A stretch of DNA of 64,000 nt from Flagellimonas chongwuensis (GCF_013376415.1 NZ_WYET01000004.1:62001-126000); one strand, 5' to 3'; counted from the first letter of the stretch, positions 52,420-61,671 are shown. Numbers and translations are program-made. The notes: a model not told the origin generated them from the letters alone.

Positions 52420-52447
52420 CAAAATGTTATTGTTATCAAAATGTTAT
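52420..52447. repeat. Direct repeat upstream of rpoD
   Basis: CAAAATGTTAT at 52420-52430 and again at 52437-52447, a 17-bp period. Located 67 bp upstream of the rpoD start. Possible binding site for a regulator. Confidence 0.4.
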
Positions 52448-52538
52448 GAGCAAATAAGCAATTCACAAAAAAAGACGTGATATTTTAATTGTTAATACAA
52501 TTTTGATAGAAAAGCCAAGAAGGATTGGTCTCAAGCGC

Positions 52539-52570
52539 AAAAAACCCCTAATTTTGTAGGGTTTTTTATT
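52539..52570. terminator. Terminator-like hairpin between divergent rpoD and helicase genes
   Basis: AAAAAACCC (52539-52547) pairs with GGGTTTTTT (52559-52567) with one bulged C and an inner TA/TA pair, loop ATTTTG. T runs flank it on both strands. It lies upstream of both neighbouring genes, so it does not end either; it could end an unseen short transcript or act as an attenuator of the helicase gene. TAATTTTG inside it also matches the -7 consensus. Confidence 0.55.
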
Positions 52571-52594
52571 TAACAATCCATAACGCATTTCCCT

Positions 52595-54106
52595 TTGGAG
52601 GTAAACAAAAAAGTCAAGAAGAAAACATTATACGGTTATCAGGAAGAAGACCTGAACAAAATCTTCACCCAACTGGACGAGCTTCCGGAGGGTACTAACA
52701 TTTTGTACCAACTACCAACAGGAGGCGGAAAAACAGTGGTGTTTTCTGAAATCACCCGCAGGTTTATCGAGCAGACCGGAAAAAAGGTAATGGTACTTAC
52801 ACACCGGATAGAGCTTAGCAAACAAACTTCCAAAATGCTCAAGGGATTTGGAGTAGCCAACAAAGTCATCAACAGTGAAGTCAAAGAGCTTTATGATCAG
52901 GATGATTACATGTGCTTTGTTGCCATGGTGGAAACCTTGAACAACCGTTTACAAGAAGAAAAAGTCAAAATCAACAATATTGGCTTGGTCATTATCGATG
53001 AAGCCCACTACAATTCCTTTAGGAAACTCTTTAAATATTTTGACAAGGCCACCATTTTGGGAGTAACGGCCACTCCATTGAGTTCCAACATTAAACTCCC
53101 AATGAAGGACAATTATAAGCATTTGATTATTGGTGAGTCCATACAATCGTTGATCGATAAAAATTTCTTGGCCAAGGCCAACCTATACAATTACGATGTT
53201 AGCCTACGCACCCTAAAACTGGGCATTAATGGGGACTATACCGTAAAATCTTCTGATGAGTTCTACAGTGCCCACAGTATGCTCGGTAAACTGCTCACAG
53301 CTTACGAGGAGATTGCCAAGGGCACAAAAACGTTAATTTTCAACAACGGTATCAACACGTCCCTGTACGTTTATGAGACCTTTAAAAAAGCAGGCTATAA
53401 CGTTAGGCACTTGGACAATAAAAACACGGCCACGGAGCGAAAAGAGATTCTGGAGTGGTTCGCGGAAACCCCCGATGCCATATTGACCTCAGTTAGTATT
53501 CTCACCACAGGTTTTGATGAACCTACGGTTGAGAGCATTATTTTGAACAGGGCCACAAGATCACTCACCTTGTATTTCCAAATGATTGGTAGAGGCTCTA
53601 GGGTTCTTCCAAACAAAAATGAGTTCAACGTAATCGATATGGGTAACAATATTGCGCGTTTTGGCCCATGGGATGCGCCGATCGATTGGCAGGAAATATT
53701 CCATTTTCCGGACTTTTATTTGGAGAACATTAAAAATGATGAGGAAATCGAGCGTGATTTTGTTTATGAGATGCCAGACGAGCTTCGTGCTAAGTTCAGT
53801 AACTCGAACAATATCTCCTTTGATGTAAAAGAGGAATACAAAAAGATTTTCGCGCAGGGCAAAAAATCAAAATTGGTCCTTGAAAAAAGTATTGAGCAGC
53901 ACGCTCAAATATGCGTGGAAAACAGTGAGGACGTATTCGATGCCCGAATTTTGGCCAAAGAGCTCAAAGATGAAATTCAGTATCGGGTCAAGCAGTATTC
54001 GTACTGCATCATGAATAACACAAAAAACTACAAAGAGTGGCTGGAGGAGGATTATGAACGTAAACTGCGCTCGAGTATTTCCAAAATGTTTGCGGCCAAA
54101 ATGTAA
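52595..54106 (+). CDS. Superfamily 2 DEAD/DEAH-box helicase
   Basis: A 503-aa helicase. Q-like region GYQEEDLNKIF, Walker A LYQLPTGGGKTVVFSEI (about 38-54), Ia TH RIEL as LTHRIELSKQT, Walker B/motif II LVIIDEAHYNSF (~130), motif III GVTATPLSSN, and motifs V-VI SVSILTTGFDEPTVES and YFQMIGRGSRVLPNKN. The C-terminal ~130 residues are unassigned. It begins with TTG at 52595, which includes the GGAGG of a Shine-Dalgarno-like string (52597-52601); no ATG is available upstream of the first motif. No nuclease or methylase gene is adjacent, so it is probably a housekeeping helicase rather than a restriction subunit. Confidence 0.88.
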   Translation: MEVNKKVKKKTLYGYQEEDLNKIFTQLDELPEGTNILYQLPTGGGKTVVFSEITRRFIEQTGKKVMVLTHRIELSKQTSKMLKGFGVANKVINSEVKELYDQDDYMCFVAMVETLNNRLQEEKVKINNIGLVIIDEAHYNSFRKLFKYFDKATILGVTATPLSSNIKLPMKDNYKHLIIGESIQSLIDKNFLAKANLYNYDVSLRTLKLGINGDYTVKSSDEFYSAHSMLGKLLTAYEEIAKGTKTLIFNNGINTSLYVYETFKKAGYNVRHLDNKNTATERKEILEWFAETPDAILTSVSILTTGFDEPTVESIILNRATRSLTLYFQMIGRGSRVLPNKNEFNVIDMGNNIARFGPWDAPIDWQEIFHFPDFYLENIKNDEEIERDFVYEMPDELRAKFSNSNNISFDVKEEYKKIFAQGKKSKLVLEKSIEQHAQICVENSEDVFDARILAKELKDEIQYRVKQYSYCIMNNTKNYKEWLEEDYERKLRSSISKMFAAKM

Positions 54107-54168
54107 ATCTAGATTATTGAATTCTAACGTAGTACTTTTACCCTTTACCTATGTACCTGTAATTTAGT

Positions 54169-55410
54169 ATGTCAAAAAAACTCCTTGTCATTGGGTCTGT
54201 ATGGCCAGAGCCGACCACTACTGCTGCCGGCTGTCGTATGCAACAATTGTTGGGAGCATTTTTAAGATTTGGTTACAACATCACCTTTGCGAGTAAGGCA
54301 AGCAGAACGGAGTATAGTCTGGATTTGGGAAAATTTGGAGTCGTCGAAGTTGCCATTCAACTCAACGATTCGAGTTTTGATGATTTTATTAAAAAACTTT
54401 TGCCCAACATTGTCATTTTTGACCGCTTTATGGTCGAAGAGCAATTTGGATGGCGAGTCGCTGAATTTGCCCCAAAAGCGTTGCGCATCCTCAATACAGA
54501 AGATTTACATGCTTTGCGAAAGGCCAGGGAAGAAGTTCAAAAAAAACAAAGTTCCTTTGTAATCGATGATTGGAAAAACCATCCAATGACCTTACGGGAA
54601 ATAGCCAGTACCTATCGTTGTGACCTTAGTCTAATAATTTCCACTTACGAAATGGAGATTTTACAAAAAGAACTACATATTCCATCGGAGTTACTCATGC
54701 ATTTACCTTTCATGATCGATGCTTCGGCCATATCCAGGAAAAAGTTTACCTCTTTTGAAGATAGACAAGGCTTCGTAAGCATTGGCAATGGTAAGCATAG
54801 CCCGAATATTGATGCTGTTAAAGTTCTAAAACAAGAGATATGGCCTAGCATACGAAAAGAATTACCTGACGCTGAAATTCACATTTATGGTGCATACTTA
54901 CCTCAACAAGTGAGTCAAATGCACTATCCAAAATCAGGATTTTATGTGAAAGGATGGACCGAAAATGTAGATGTCGTGCTCAATAAGGCAAAAGTACTGT
55001 TGGCACCCTTACAGTTTGGAGCTGGTATAAAGGGGAAACTAATGGATGCCATGCGAACTGGAACGCCCAGCGTAACTACCACGGTAGGTGCAGAAGGTAT
55101 GCACAAAGACCTTCCTTGGAACGGCGCTATCACAAATAACTGGAAAGAGTTTGCCCAAATCTCCGTAAAACTTCATCAAAACAAAGACTTATGGGAAACA
55201 GCTCAAGAGCAGGGGCTCGAACTTCTTCAAACTATGTATGATGGAGCATTTTTACAAGACCGACTGGAGGAGCGAGTGAACCACATACGCAGCGTGTTGG
55301 AAACTCACCGTAAACAAAATTTTATTGGAAAGTTGCTACAGCATCAAACCATGATGAGCACCAAGTACATGGCCAAATGGATTGAGGCAAAGAATAAAAG
55401 TTGTACCTAA
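54169..55410 (+). CDS. Glycosyltransferase (GT-B fold, family-4-like)
   Basis: A 413-aa protein. The N-terminal Rossmann-like domain has LLVIGSVWPEPTTTAAGCRM, and the C-terminal domain has FVSIGNGKHSPNIDAVKVLK followed by a GT4-type nucleotide-sugar site: LAPLQFGAGIKGKLMDAMRT with Glu replaced by Lys/Met near the usual E-x7-E. A lone gene between a helicase and the convergent agmatine deiminase; no other cell-surface sugar gene nearby. Donor and acceptor unknown. Confidence 0.78.
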   Translation: MSKKLLVIGSVWPEPTTTAAGCRMQQLLGAFLRFGYNITFASKASRTEYSLDLGKFGVVEVAIQLNDSSFDDFIKKLLPNIVIFDRFMVEEQFGWRVAEFAPKALRILNTEDLHALRKAREEVQKKQSSFVIDDWKNHPMTLREIASTYRCDLSLIISTYEMEILQKELHIPSELLMHLPFMIDASAISRKKFTSFEDRQGFVSIGNGKHSPNIDAVKVLKQEIWPSIRKELPDAEIHIYGAYLPQQVSQMHYPKSGFYVKGWTENVDVVLNKAKVLLAPLQFGAGIKGKLMDAMRTGTPSVTTTVGAEGMHKDLPWNGAITNNWKEFAQISVKLHQNKDLWETAQEQGLELLQTMYDGAFLQDRLEERVNHIRSVLETHRKQNFIGKLLQHQTMMSTKYMAKWIEAKNKSCT

Positions 55411-56447
55411 ACGGGTATTTGCTGGCTTAAACAGTGCAAAGTTCCGAACCCCCATATTAAATCAATGGCATTTATTGGAATTACTTCTCTATCCTTAAAT
55501 ACCTCTGACAAGATATTTAAAGCTTCACGATCACGACTATCATTAAAGGTTGGCACCAAAACAGCTTTGTTCAAAATCAAGAAATTGGCATAACTGGCTG
55601 GTAATTCAAGACCATCGAATTCCAAGCGATGGGGCATTGGCAGCTCGATAATCTTTGGTGATTTTCCATTTTCCAACTTCGCCTGCTTCAAACGCTTCAA
55701 ATTTTCTTGTAGCGGAACATAATTGGATGCTTTGGGGTCATTTTCAACCACGGTTATGATAGTTTCTTCATCTACAAATCGAGCTAAATCATCAACGTGT
55801 CCGTGTGTATCATCACCTTTGATACCATCTTTCAACCATATGGTATGGGTAACCCCAAAATATTCCTTAAAAATGGCCTCATAATCTTCTTTGGTAAAAC
55901 CTTTGTTTCTTACCTGAACCTTAGGGTCCAAAAGGCATTCTTCGGTAGTGATCAAGGTGCCCTTACCGTTCACATCGATGGCTCCGCCTTCCAAAACAAT
56001 GGGCTTGCCTTTATACACTGCCCTTTCAACAGGAATATTTAAAAAATCCGAGACCTTTTTGGGCACGTGTTTATCCAGTTTGTAATTGGTATATTTTGCC
56101 CAACCATTAAAGTTAAAGTTGATTGCTTTCCGTTTCTTTCCATTTTTAACGATGATGGGGCCCGAATCCCTCATCCAACTCCGGTTGGTCTTGTGCACGA
56201 TAAAGGAAACTTTCTCCATGTTAACGTGCGCCGCGCCCAGCAAACCATGTACTTTATCCTGAAGCTTTTCTGATGAAACCACAAGAATCACCTTTTCAAA
56301 TTGCGAAACTTTTTTGATGAATTCCACAAAGGCCCATTGAATGGCTCCGTATTTACCTGGCCAATCGTTACCATTATGTGGGAAACAAAGCAAAATGCCC
56401 TCTTGCTTTTCCCATTCTGCGGGGAATACCCAATTTTCCTTCTTCAT
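55407..56447 (-). CDS. aguA: Agmatine deiminase
   Basis: A 346-aa enzyme from the ATG at 56447 (a GTG at 56462 would overlap the upstream gene by 14 bp). Catalytic residues are visible: RSWMRDSGPIIV, DDTHGHVDDLARF and the nucleophile Cys near the end in GFGTLHCLSQQIPV. It converts agmatine to N-carbamoylputrescine and ammonia. It starts 1 bp after the aguB stop, so both enzymes are on one transcript. It overlaps the glycosyltransferase's end by 4 bp on the opposite strand. Confidence 0.95.
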   Translation of the reverse strand: MKKENWVFPAEWEKQEGILLCFPHNGNDWPGKYGAIQWAFVEFIKKVSQFEKVILVVSSEKLQDKVHGLLGAAHVNMEKVSFIVHKTNRSWMRDSGPIIVKNGKKRKAINFNFNGWAKYTNYKLDKHVPKKVSDFLNIPVERAVYKGKPIVLEGGAIDVNGKGTLITTEECLLDPKVQVRNKGFTKEDYEAIFKEYFGVTHTIWLKDGIKGDDTHGHVDDLARFVDEETIITVVENDPKASNYVPLQENLKRLKQAKLENGKSPKIIELPMPHRLEFDGLELPASYANFLILNKAVLVPTFNDSRDREALNILSEVFKDREVIPINAIDLIWGFGTLHCLSQQIPV

Positions 56448-56448
56448 A

Positions 56449-57336
56449 TTAGTCGATGGCACGTTTGGTAATGGAACCGTACATATCTATACGCCTGTCC
56501 CTGAGGAACGGCCAATTTTGCCTTACATTTTCCTGAAGATCTAAATCTACTTCGGCCATTAATATTTCTTCCTGATCATTGGATGCTTGCGCCAAGATCT
56601 CTCCTTGGGGGCCACAAATAAAGGAGGATCCCCAAAATTCGATACCATTAGTGTCCGGAAGATATTTTTCAAGCCCGATTCGGTTGGCGGCGGCCACATA
56701 GACCCCATTTGCAACGGCGTGTCCTTTCATTACATTCATCCAAGCACCGTGCTGCTTTTCACCAAATTCCTCTTTTTCCTGGGGATGCCAGCCAATGGCA
56801 GTAGGGTAGAAGAGTACTTCCGCTCCTTGCAAAGCCGTTAATCTTGCAGCTTCCGGATACCACTGGTCCCAACAAATCAAGGTACCTATATTTCCTTTTT
56901 TGGTCGGAATGTTCTTGAACCCGAGATCTCCTGGGGTGAAATAGAATTTTTCATAGAAATGTGGATCGTCCGGAATGTGCATTTTGCGATATAGTCCGGC
57001 CTCTGTTCCGTCCGTATCGATTATGTAGGCACTGTTATGGTACACTCCGGCCATTCGTTTTTCAAAAAACGGAACTATTATGACCACACCGAGTTCTTTT
57101 GCCAACGCACTAAACGCCTTGAAAGAAGTGCCATAAAGTGGTTCCGCTAACGCAAAGTTCTCCGTGTCCTCGCTCTGGCAAAAATAATGGCTACTGTACA
57201 GTTCGGGCAATAAAATGACCTCGGCCCCTTTACTTGCTGCCTTTTTTACCCATTCGGTACATTTGACCAAATTGTTTTCGGGTGTGTTGTCCAGGTTTAA
57301 TTGTATTACCGATATGATATACTTTTTCTTTGCCAT
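56449..57336 (-). CDS. aguB: N-carbamoylputrescine amidase
   Basis: A 295-aa nitrilase-superfamily enzyme. The Glu-Lys-Cys triad is in EVILLPELYSSHYF, GLYRKMHIPDDPHFYEK and GTLICWDQWYPEAARL. It hydrolyses N-carbamoylputrescine to putrescine, ammonia and CO2. With aguA it forms the plant-like two-step route from arginine via agmatine; the arginine decarboxylase is not in the window. Probable promoter element TATCTTTA at 57367-57374 (one mismatch). Confidence 0.95.
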   Translation of the reverse strand: MAKKKYIISVIQLNLDNTPENNLVKCTEWVKKAASKGAEVILLPELYSSHYFCQSEDTENFALAEPLYGTSFKAFSALAKELGVVIIVPFFEKRMAGVYHNSAYIIDTDGTEAGLYRKMHIPDDPHFYEKFYFTPGDLGFKNIPTKKGNIGTLICWDQWYPEAARLTALQGAEVLFYPTAIGWHPQEKEEFGEKQHGAWMNVMKGHAVANGVYVAAANRIGLEKYLPDTNGIEFWGSSFICGPQGEILAQASNDQEEILMAEVDLDLQENVRQNWPFLRDRRIDMYGSITKRAID

Positions 57337-57396
57337 ACTCTTCTGAAAAATTCTATTATGTTCTAGTAAAGATACTTGTAATGTTATAAAAGTGGG

Positions 57397-59157
57397 TCAT
57401 TTTTTATCGTACGGAATATAATTTTCCCACTCCCAGGGTGTGTAAGTATCCATCAGAATAACCTCTAGTAATTCCTTGAAGATACTGTTCCCGTTCTCAA
57501 AATTGGTCATAATCATTATTCCTTTTCCAGTTTCTGGAAATAAAACGGAATGGTGTACAAATCCACTGCCATGCCCTTCCTTAAAAACAGCTTTTCCGTA
57601 AGGTGTTTCAAAATAACCCCAGCCAAGACCATACCCAAAATTGATGTCATCATATTTATCCGTGATTTTGCCTTCACCTTCATAAAACTGCTTTTCGGTC
57701 TTAATTCTGATATGTGGGGCGAAAATTTCTTCGTAGGATTCCTTACTGATCAATTCTTGGTTGAGCACAGCGGTGAGAAATTTGGTGTAATCTTTGGCAG
57801 TCGTCTCCAGAGTACCTCCACCCCGGGGCTCATTGTCCTTATCCTTTTTAAGTGCTTTCGCATCTTCATCGTGGCCCAATGCAAAATCCTTGTCAAATCT
57901 GGTTTTCCACTCGTAGGCGGAATTTTTCATGTCCAGAGGCTCAAATATGTATTCTTGAGCCAACTGTTCCAGACCTTTGCCCGTTAACTTCTCCAAAACC
58001 ACTTGTAGATAAATGAAACCTTCGCCACTATATCCGAATTTGGTGCCGGGTTCCCAATGGGTGCGGAGTTTATAATCCTCTTCAAACCATCGATAATTTT
58101 TAAACCCGGTGGTGTGGGTCAGGCACATTCTAGCAGTTATTTTGGTGTAGAGCGAGTCCTCCTTAAGACTTGAAAAATCGTCGTGCCAACTTGTTTGGGG
58201 TTCGTATTCATATATTTTTTGTGGCAAGTAAGATTCAAGCGGTGTATCCAGGTCAATAACACCTTGCTCAACCAATTTCATCACCAAAACACCAAATACC
58301 GCTTTGCTAAAGGATGCCCCATAAATGTTGGTGGAATCGGTAAATGGTATTCGGTTTGGATAATCTTTATAACCAAATACTTCTTTATAGACAGGTTGGT
58401 TATCGTTAAAAACTGATATGGCAGTACCGTATATATTGGCATCTTCCATCAATTGGTGGATTTTGGCAGTTACAGAGTCCTTGGTTATCACAGAACTGTC
58501 CAAACGCTCGATGGTTTCTAGTTTTTGAGCAGTACAACTGCCCATTAGCGCCATGCCCATCAAAGCCATCAAAACAAATGTTCTGCTTTTCTTCAATCTG
58601 ATAAATGGAATGGAGAACGGATAGTAACATTTATTTTTTTGTACTACATACACGATGTTGAACAGCATTATTCCAATACAAATCGGTACCACTGAAATGA
58701 AAATGAAAATGAAAAAGCCCCACTTTTCAATAGTCAGTAAGCTTATAAAAGACAAAATCGCAAGTATCAATACGGTAATCTGAAAATTAATGACCTTGAT
58801 GCCATGTTCATTGTACACAGGATTATCTTCCCGCTTGTGAATCCACAGAAAAAGTGGAATCAACACATTTAATAGTGGTAAGATCAACCCGGCCAAGGGT
58901 GTTGCATGCATCAAGAGCAACCATTTCTTTTTTACGGTTTCTTCTTTTGGATCATCCAAAGCAACAAGCTCATCCACTTCAATATCTAGCGCAATGGCCA
59001 AAAGTTTGATGGTATTTAGGTGGGGGGAGACCTCTTCCTTTTCTATTCGTTGGATGGTTCGTACGGTTACATTGGTTCTGTCTGCAAGTTCTTCTTGGGA
59101 ATAACCTTTAATTTTTCTCTGATATTTTAATCGTTCCCCGATTGATGAATTGTTCAT
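57397..59157 (-). CDS. XRE-HTH / DUF4870 / beta-lactamase-fold serine hydrolase fusion
   Basis: A 586-aa single frame with three parts. (1) Residues 5-62: XRE HTH (LKYQRKIKGYSQEELADRTN). (2) About 76-175: three or four membrane segments with the DUF4870 pattern LFLWIHKREDNPVYNEHGIK and INFQITVLI. (3) From about 190: a signal-like segment with lipobox (LMGSC, Cys208), then a serine beta-lactamase-fold domain with SxxK at Ser282-Lys285 (ASFSKAV), a Tyr-Ser-Gly motif in KFGYSGEGFIYL, and GHGSGFVHH. A TTG at 58596 opens a frame at LKKSRTFVLM, exactly where a separate lipoprotein would start. It may thus be one sensor-type protein, or two genes in one frame. No known function. Confidence 0.82.
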   Translation of the reverse strand: MNNSSIGERLKYQRKIKGYSQEELADRTNVTVRTIQRIEKEEVSPHLNTIKLLAIALDIEVDELVALDDPKEETVKKKWLLLMHATPLAGLILPLLNVLIPLFLWIHKREDNPVYNEHGIKVINFQITVLILAILSFISLLTIEKWGFFIFIFISVVPICIGIMLFNIVYVVQKNKCYYPFSIPFIRLKKSRTFVLMALMGMALMGSCTAQKLETIERLDSSVITKDSVTAKIHQLMEDANIYGTAISVFNDNQPVYKEVFGYKDYPNRIPFTDSTNIYGASFSKAVFGVLVMKLVEQGVIDLDTPLESYLPQKIYEYEPQTSWHDDFSSLKEDSLYTKITARMCLTHTTGFKNYRWFEEDYKLRTHWEPGTKFGYSGEGFIYLQVVLEKLTGKGLEQLAQEYIFEPLDMKNSAYEWKTRFDKDFALGHDEDAKALKKDKDNEPRGGGTLETTAKDYTKFLTAVLNQELISKESYEEIFAPHIRIKTEKQFYEGEGKITDKYDDINFGYGLGWGYFETPYGKAVFKEGHGSGFVHHSVLFPETGKGIMIMTNFENGNSIFKELLEVILMDTYTPWEWENYIPYDKK

Positions 59158-59181
59158 GATATATGATTTTTAGTTCGGGAA

Positions 59182-59239
59182 CAAAGTTATCGTAGCATGC
59201 ATGACAGCGCCACGACATTTAGATGTCACCTTAGTGTCA
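59182..59239 (-). promoter_or_regulatory. Promoter and phased TGTCA boxes upstream of the fusion gene
   Basis: The minus-strand TAACTTTG (59182-59189) matches TAnnTTTG, 25 bp before the start. Upstream, four TGACA/TGTC boxes occur about one helical turn apart (TGACA 59235-59239, TGACAT around 59224-59229, ATGTC around 59214-59218, TGTCA 59202-59206); GACAT-TTAG-ATGTC (59214-59227) is palindromic. They look like an operator for the HTH domain encoded downstream. Confidence 0.5.
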
Positions 59240-59358
59240 TACCCTATAAAAACAGTACCTAATGAGCATTATTTTGAATCCAGTTGAACTTTGTGGATGA
59301 ATTTAACCTGAAAGACTAAAATTACCCAACAAATAAATCATTAAAGCATTTTAAGCAT

Positions 59359-59392
59359 AAAAAAACTCCATCTAAGTGAATAGATGGAGTTT
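59359..59392 (-). terminator. Intrinsic terminator of the PorT-like gene
   Basis: A 12-bp perfect stem AAACTCCATCTA/TAGATGGAGTTT (59363-59374 with 59381-59392), with a T run on the minus strand (A run 59359-59365). Confidence 0.87.
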
Positions 59393-59426
59393 CCCATTTT
59401 CTTTTTCAATTTTTTGTACAGTTCTT

Positions 59427-60011
59427 TTAGAACATAAATCCAAGGCCTGCGGACCAAACGGAGTTATGAACATCGACGTCCTCGATCATTTCGGAAAAAC
59501 CGTAAGAATATCTTCCTTGGATAAAAAATCCAGATGGGAATTTATATTCTACACCGGCGGTTCCCTGAAAATCAAAGCTGTTGATGGAATCTGAGTCAAA
59601 ATCACCAGAATCTTCCCCTGGATCAAAATCAAGTTCTTCGTTCACTTTAAAACCAAACTGTGGGCCACCGTGAATGTTAAGTCCATCTGCTATATAAAAC
59701 TTTAAAAGCACAGGAACTTGTATGTAGTCTACCTGAAACTGTGCATCTGGAGTATTGGGTTCATCGGTAATATCAAAACCTTGTGCAGAATAAAACACCT
59801 CAGGTTGCAACGACACATGGTCGGACAATGGCGCTTCGGCCAACAAACCTAAATAAAATGATGTTCTTGAATCTGGACTATCAAAATCATCACCTGCAAC
59901 GGTGGCAAAATTGGCACCACCACGCACTCCTAGTTGTACATTGTTCGTATTCTGCGCAAAAGAGGTAAATCCTATAAACAGGACACCTAATAAAATCAAA
60001 TTCTTTTTCAT
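59427..60011 (-). CDS. PorT-family outer-membrane beta-barrel protein
   Basis: A 194-aa exported protein: signal MKKNLILLGVLFIGFTSFAQ, then the PorT-type barrel: QLGVRGGANFATVAGDDF, SFYLGLLAEAPLSDHVSLQP, PEVFYSAQGFD, IQVPVLLKFYIADGLNIHGG, QFGFKV, and the C-terminal VWSAGLGFMF ending in Phe. Loop 4 is strongly acidic (DFDPGEDSGDFDSDS). Many such proteins exist per flavobacterial genome; only one resembles the true secretion-linked PorT and it cannot be singled out here. Terminator directly downstream; a near-consensus -7 element TACTTTCG is at 60044-60051. Confidence 0.88.
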   Translation of the reverse strand: MKKNLILLGVLFIGFTSFAQNTNNVQLGVRGGANFATVAGDDFDSPDSRTSFYLGLLAEAPLSDHVSLQPEVFYSAQGFDITDEPNTPDAQFQVDYIQVPVLLKFYIADGLNIHGGPQFGFKVNEELDFDPGEDSGDFDSDSINSFDFQGTAGVEYKFPSGFFIQGRYSYGFSEMIEDVDVHNSVWSAGLGFMF

Positions 60012-60140
60012 GATATAAATATTTTGGGGTTTCTAATCCATCACGAAAGTAGAATGGAAGTAATTTGGGGGTTGATGCATACCAAGAAAATATTGACGCT
60101 AAAAGTCAGACATCTGATTTTTAGAAGGAAAAACAGGCCT

Positions 60141-61669
60141 TTATTTTTTAAGTTGCTTTAATCGATCAATGGCATTGGGATTTTGAGGGTTCAATGCCAG
60201 AGACTCTTCAAAACTCTCTATGGCCTTTTTCTTCTCACCAAAGAACAAATATCCTTCACCCAAGCTATCATAGAGGTTTGAAGAATCCGGATAAAGTGTT
60301 GTTGCCAATAAAAATACGTTTATTCCCTGCAATGATGTTTTTGGATTGAAAACAAGTTGTAATCCGAGTATGTTTAAACTACCCTCTGGAATTTCGAACG
60401 AAGGATACATCGCTACAATTGAATCATGTAGTTGTATTAAGTTTTCATAGTTTTGGTTTGAAGCCAACTGATTAAAATCCTGAAACGAGAATGTTTGCTT
60501 TGTTGGTTGTTTGATTTTCTGAGTTATCAGTTTTTTCCCCACCCCATTGTTTTCTGGCCTGTTTTCAATGAACCCCATTGCTTTTTTATTCTTATTCAAA
60601 GTAGCTTCTAAAAAATTCAAGGTGTAAATCGCAGCCCATTTGTACGATTCCATAATTTCAGAATCGCTTTTGTCCTGTCTTTCATCTCTATTTGCAAAAA
60701 GGACTCCCAATGTGCTGAAGTAGCTATGTGTCAGATTATGAAACCTCAACCGATACACTTTGCTGTTTGTTATGCTATCATATAATTGAAATACAGTATT
60801 TAGTTCGAAATCAATCTTATCTTCCTTTAAAACTGTTTCAGGAATTTCTTTCTGAGCCATATGAATGTACGGAACGTCTACTTTTTTAGAATCAAAAAAT
60901 GGGGATTGCTCCAGTAATCCATATTGATATCTTTCTGTACCATCAAGGCTAACGATTGCTTTTATATTGTCGTTACGATTTTGCACTATGATATTTGATA
61001 GTCCCCCAAAGCTGAACCCCATTAGAGCAATCTTTTCATAATCCACAAAAGAAAGTTGCCCTATTTCCTTGATCAAAAACTCCGCATCCCTAGCCTGTGT
61101 TTCAATTTCCTTGGCATTATTGCTGCTGAACCAGCGAGTTTCCGTTCCTCTACTTGGGCTTGATATGACCACAAAACCGTTACTTGCCAAATATTCACAA
61201 AGCATAAAATTTTCAATGGAAGACGCTTGAAAACTTGGCCTATAGATGACTACTGGGAATTTTCCATTTGCAAATTCCACATTTGCATAAGCAGTAGATT
61301 CTTCTATAAGATGTTTTTGATTAGCGGGGGTATTTTGATAATAAAACCAATTCAATATTTGATCATTGGGCAGATGTTCCCATTCTTCCTCTTCTTTTAA
61401 AATTTCAAGATAATCTAAGACCGTCAGCGGTTCAACATCATCTACATTTTGTTGGGCTGGATACCATATACTTACTGGAATCGGTCTTTCTATTTTTTTA
61501 TTGGTGTAGTCATATATTCTACTGTAAGTTCTTGTGCTATCATAGGCCTTATAATGTTGAAATCCCACTTTGAATTTTCCATTATTAAGGTCGATTTCTT
61601 TAAGAGAGGTTTGAGAAACTATTGAAGTGGTTTGAAGGAATATAAAAATAGTAGAATTGTCAATCTCAT
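60141..61669 (-). pseudogene. Alpha/beta hydrolase with C-terminal TPR, signal peptide broken by a frameshift
   Basis: The body (61568 to 60141) is open for 475 codons from a GTG. Continuing upstream in the same frame gives TSIVSQTSLKEIDLNNGKFK, a mature N-terminus with no start codon. The ATG at 61669 gives MRLTILLFLYSFKPLQ then stop. One extra T in the T5 run at 61644-61648 (minus) joins them into MRLTILLFFIFLQTTSIVSQ, a normal signal peptide. The body has a dienelactone-hydrolase-like core with the nucleophile elbow ALMGFSFGGLSN, a closing His region FHNLTHSYFSTLG, and two TPR-like repeats at the end. A real mutation, a sequencing error in a homopolymer, or slippage would all fit. GTG 61568 alone would leave the enzyme in the cytoplasm. 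Confidence 0.72.
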
Positions 61670-61671
61670 GG

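Noticed and set aside
52501..52600. tRNA gene near the helicase hairpin
   Set aside because: No T-loop consensus (GGTTCGA) or cloverleaf pairing is present.
52595..54106. Helicase as part of a restriction or other defence system
   Set aside because: No methylase, nuclease, specificity subunit or other defence gene lies nearby, and it is surrounded by housekeeping genes.
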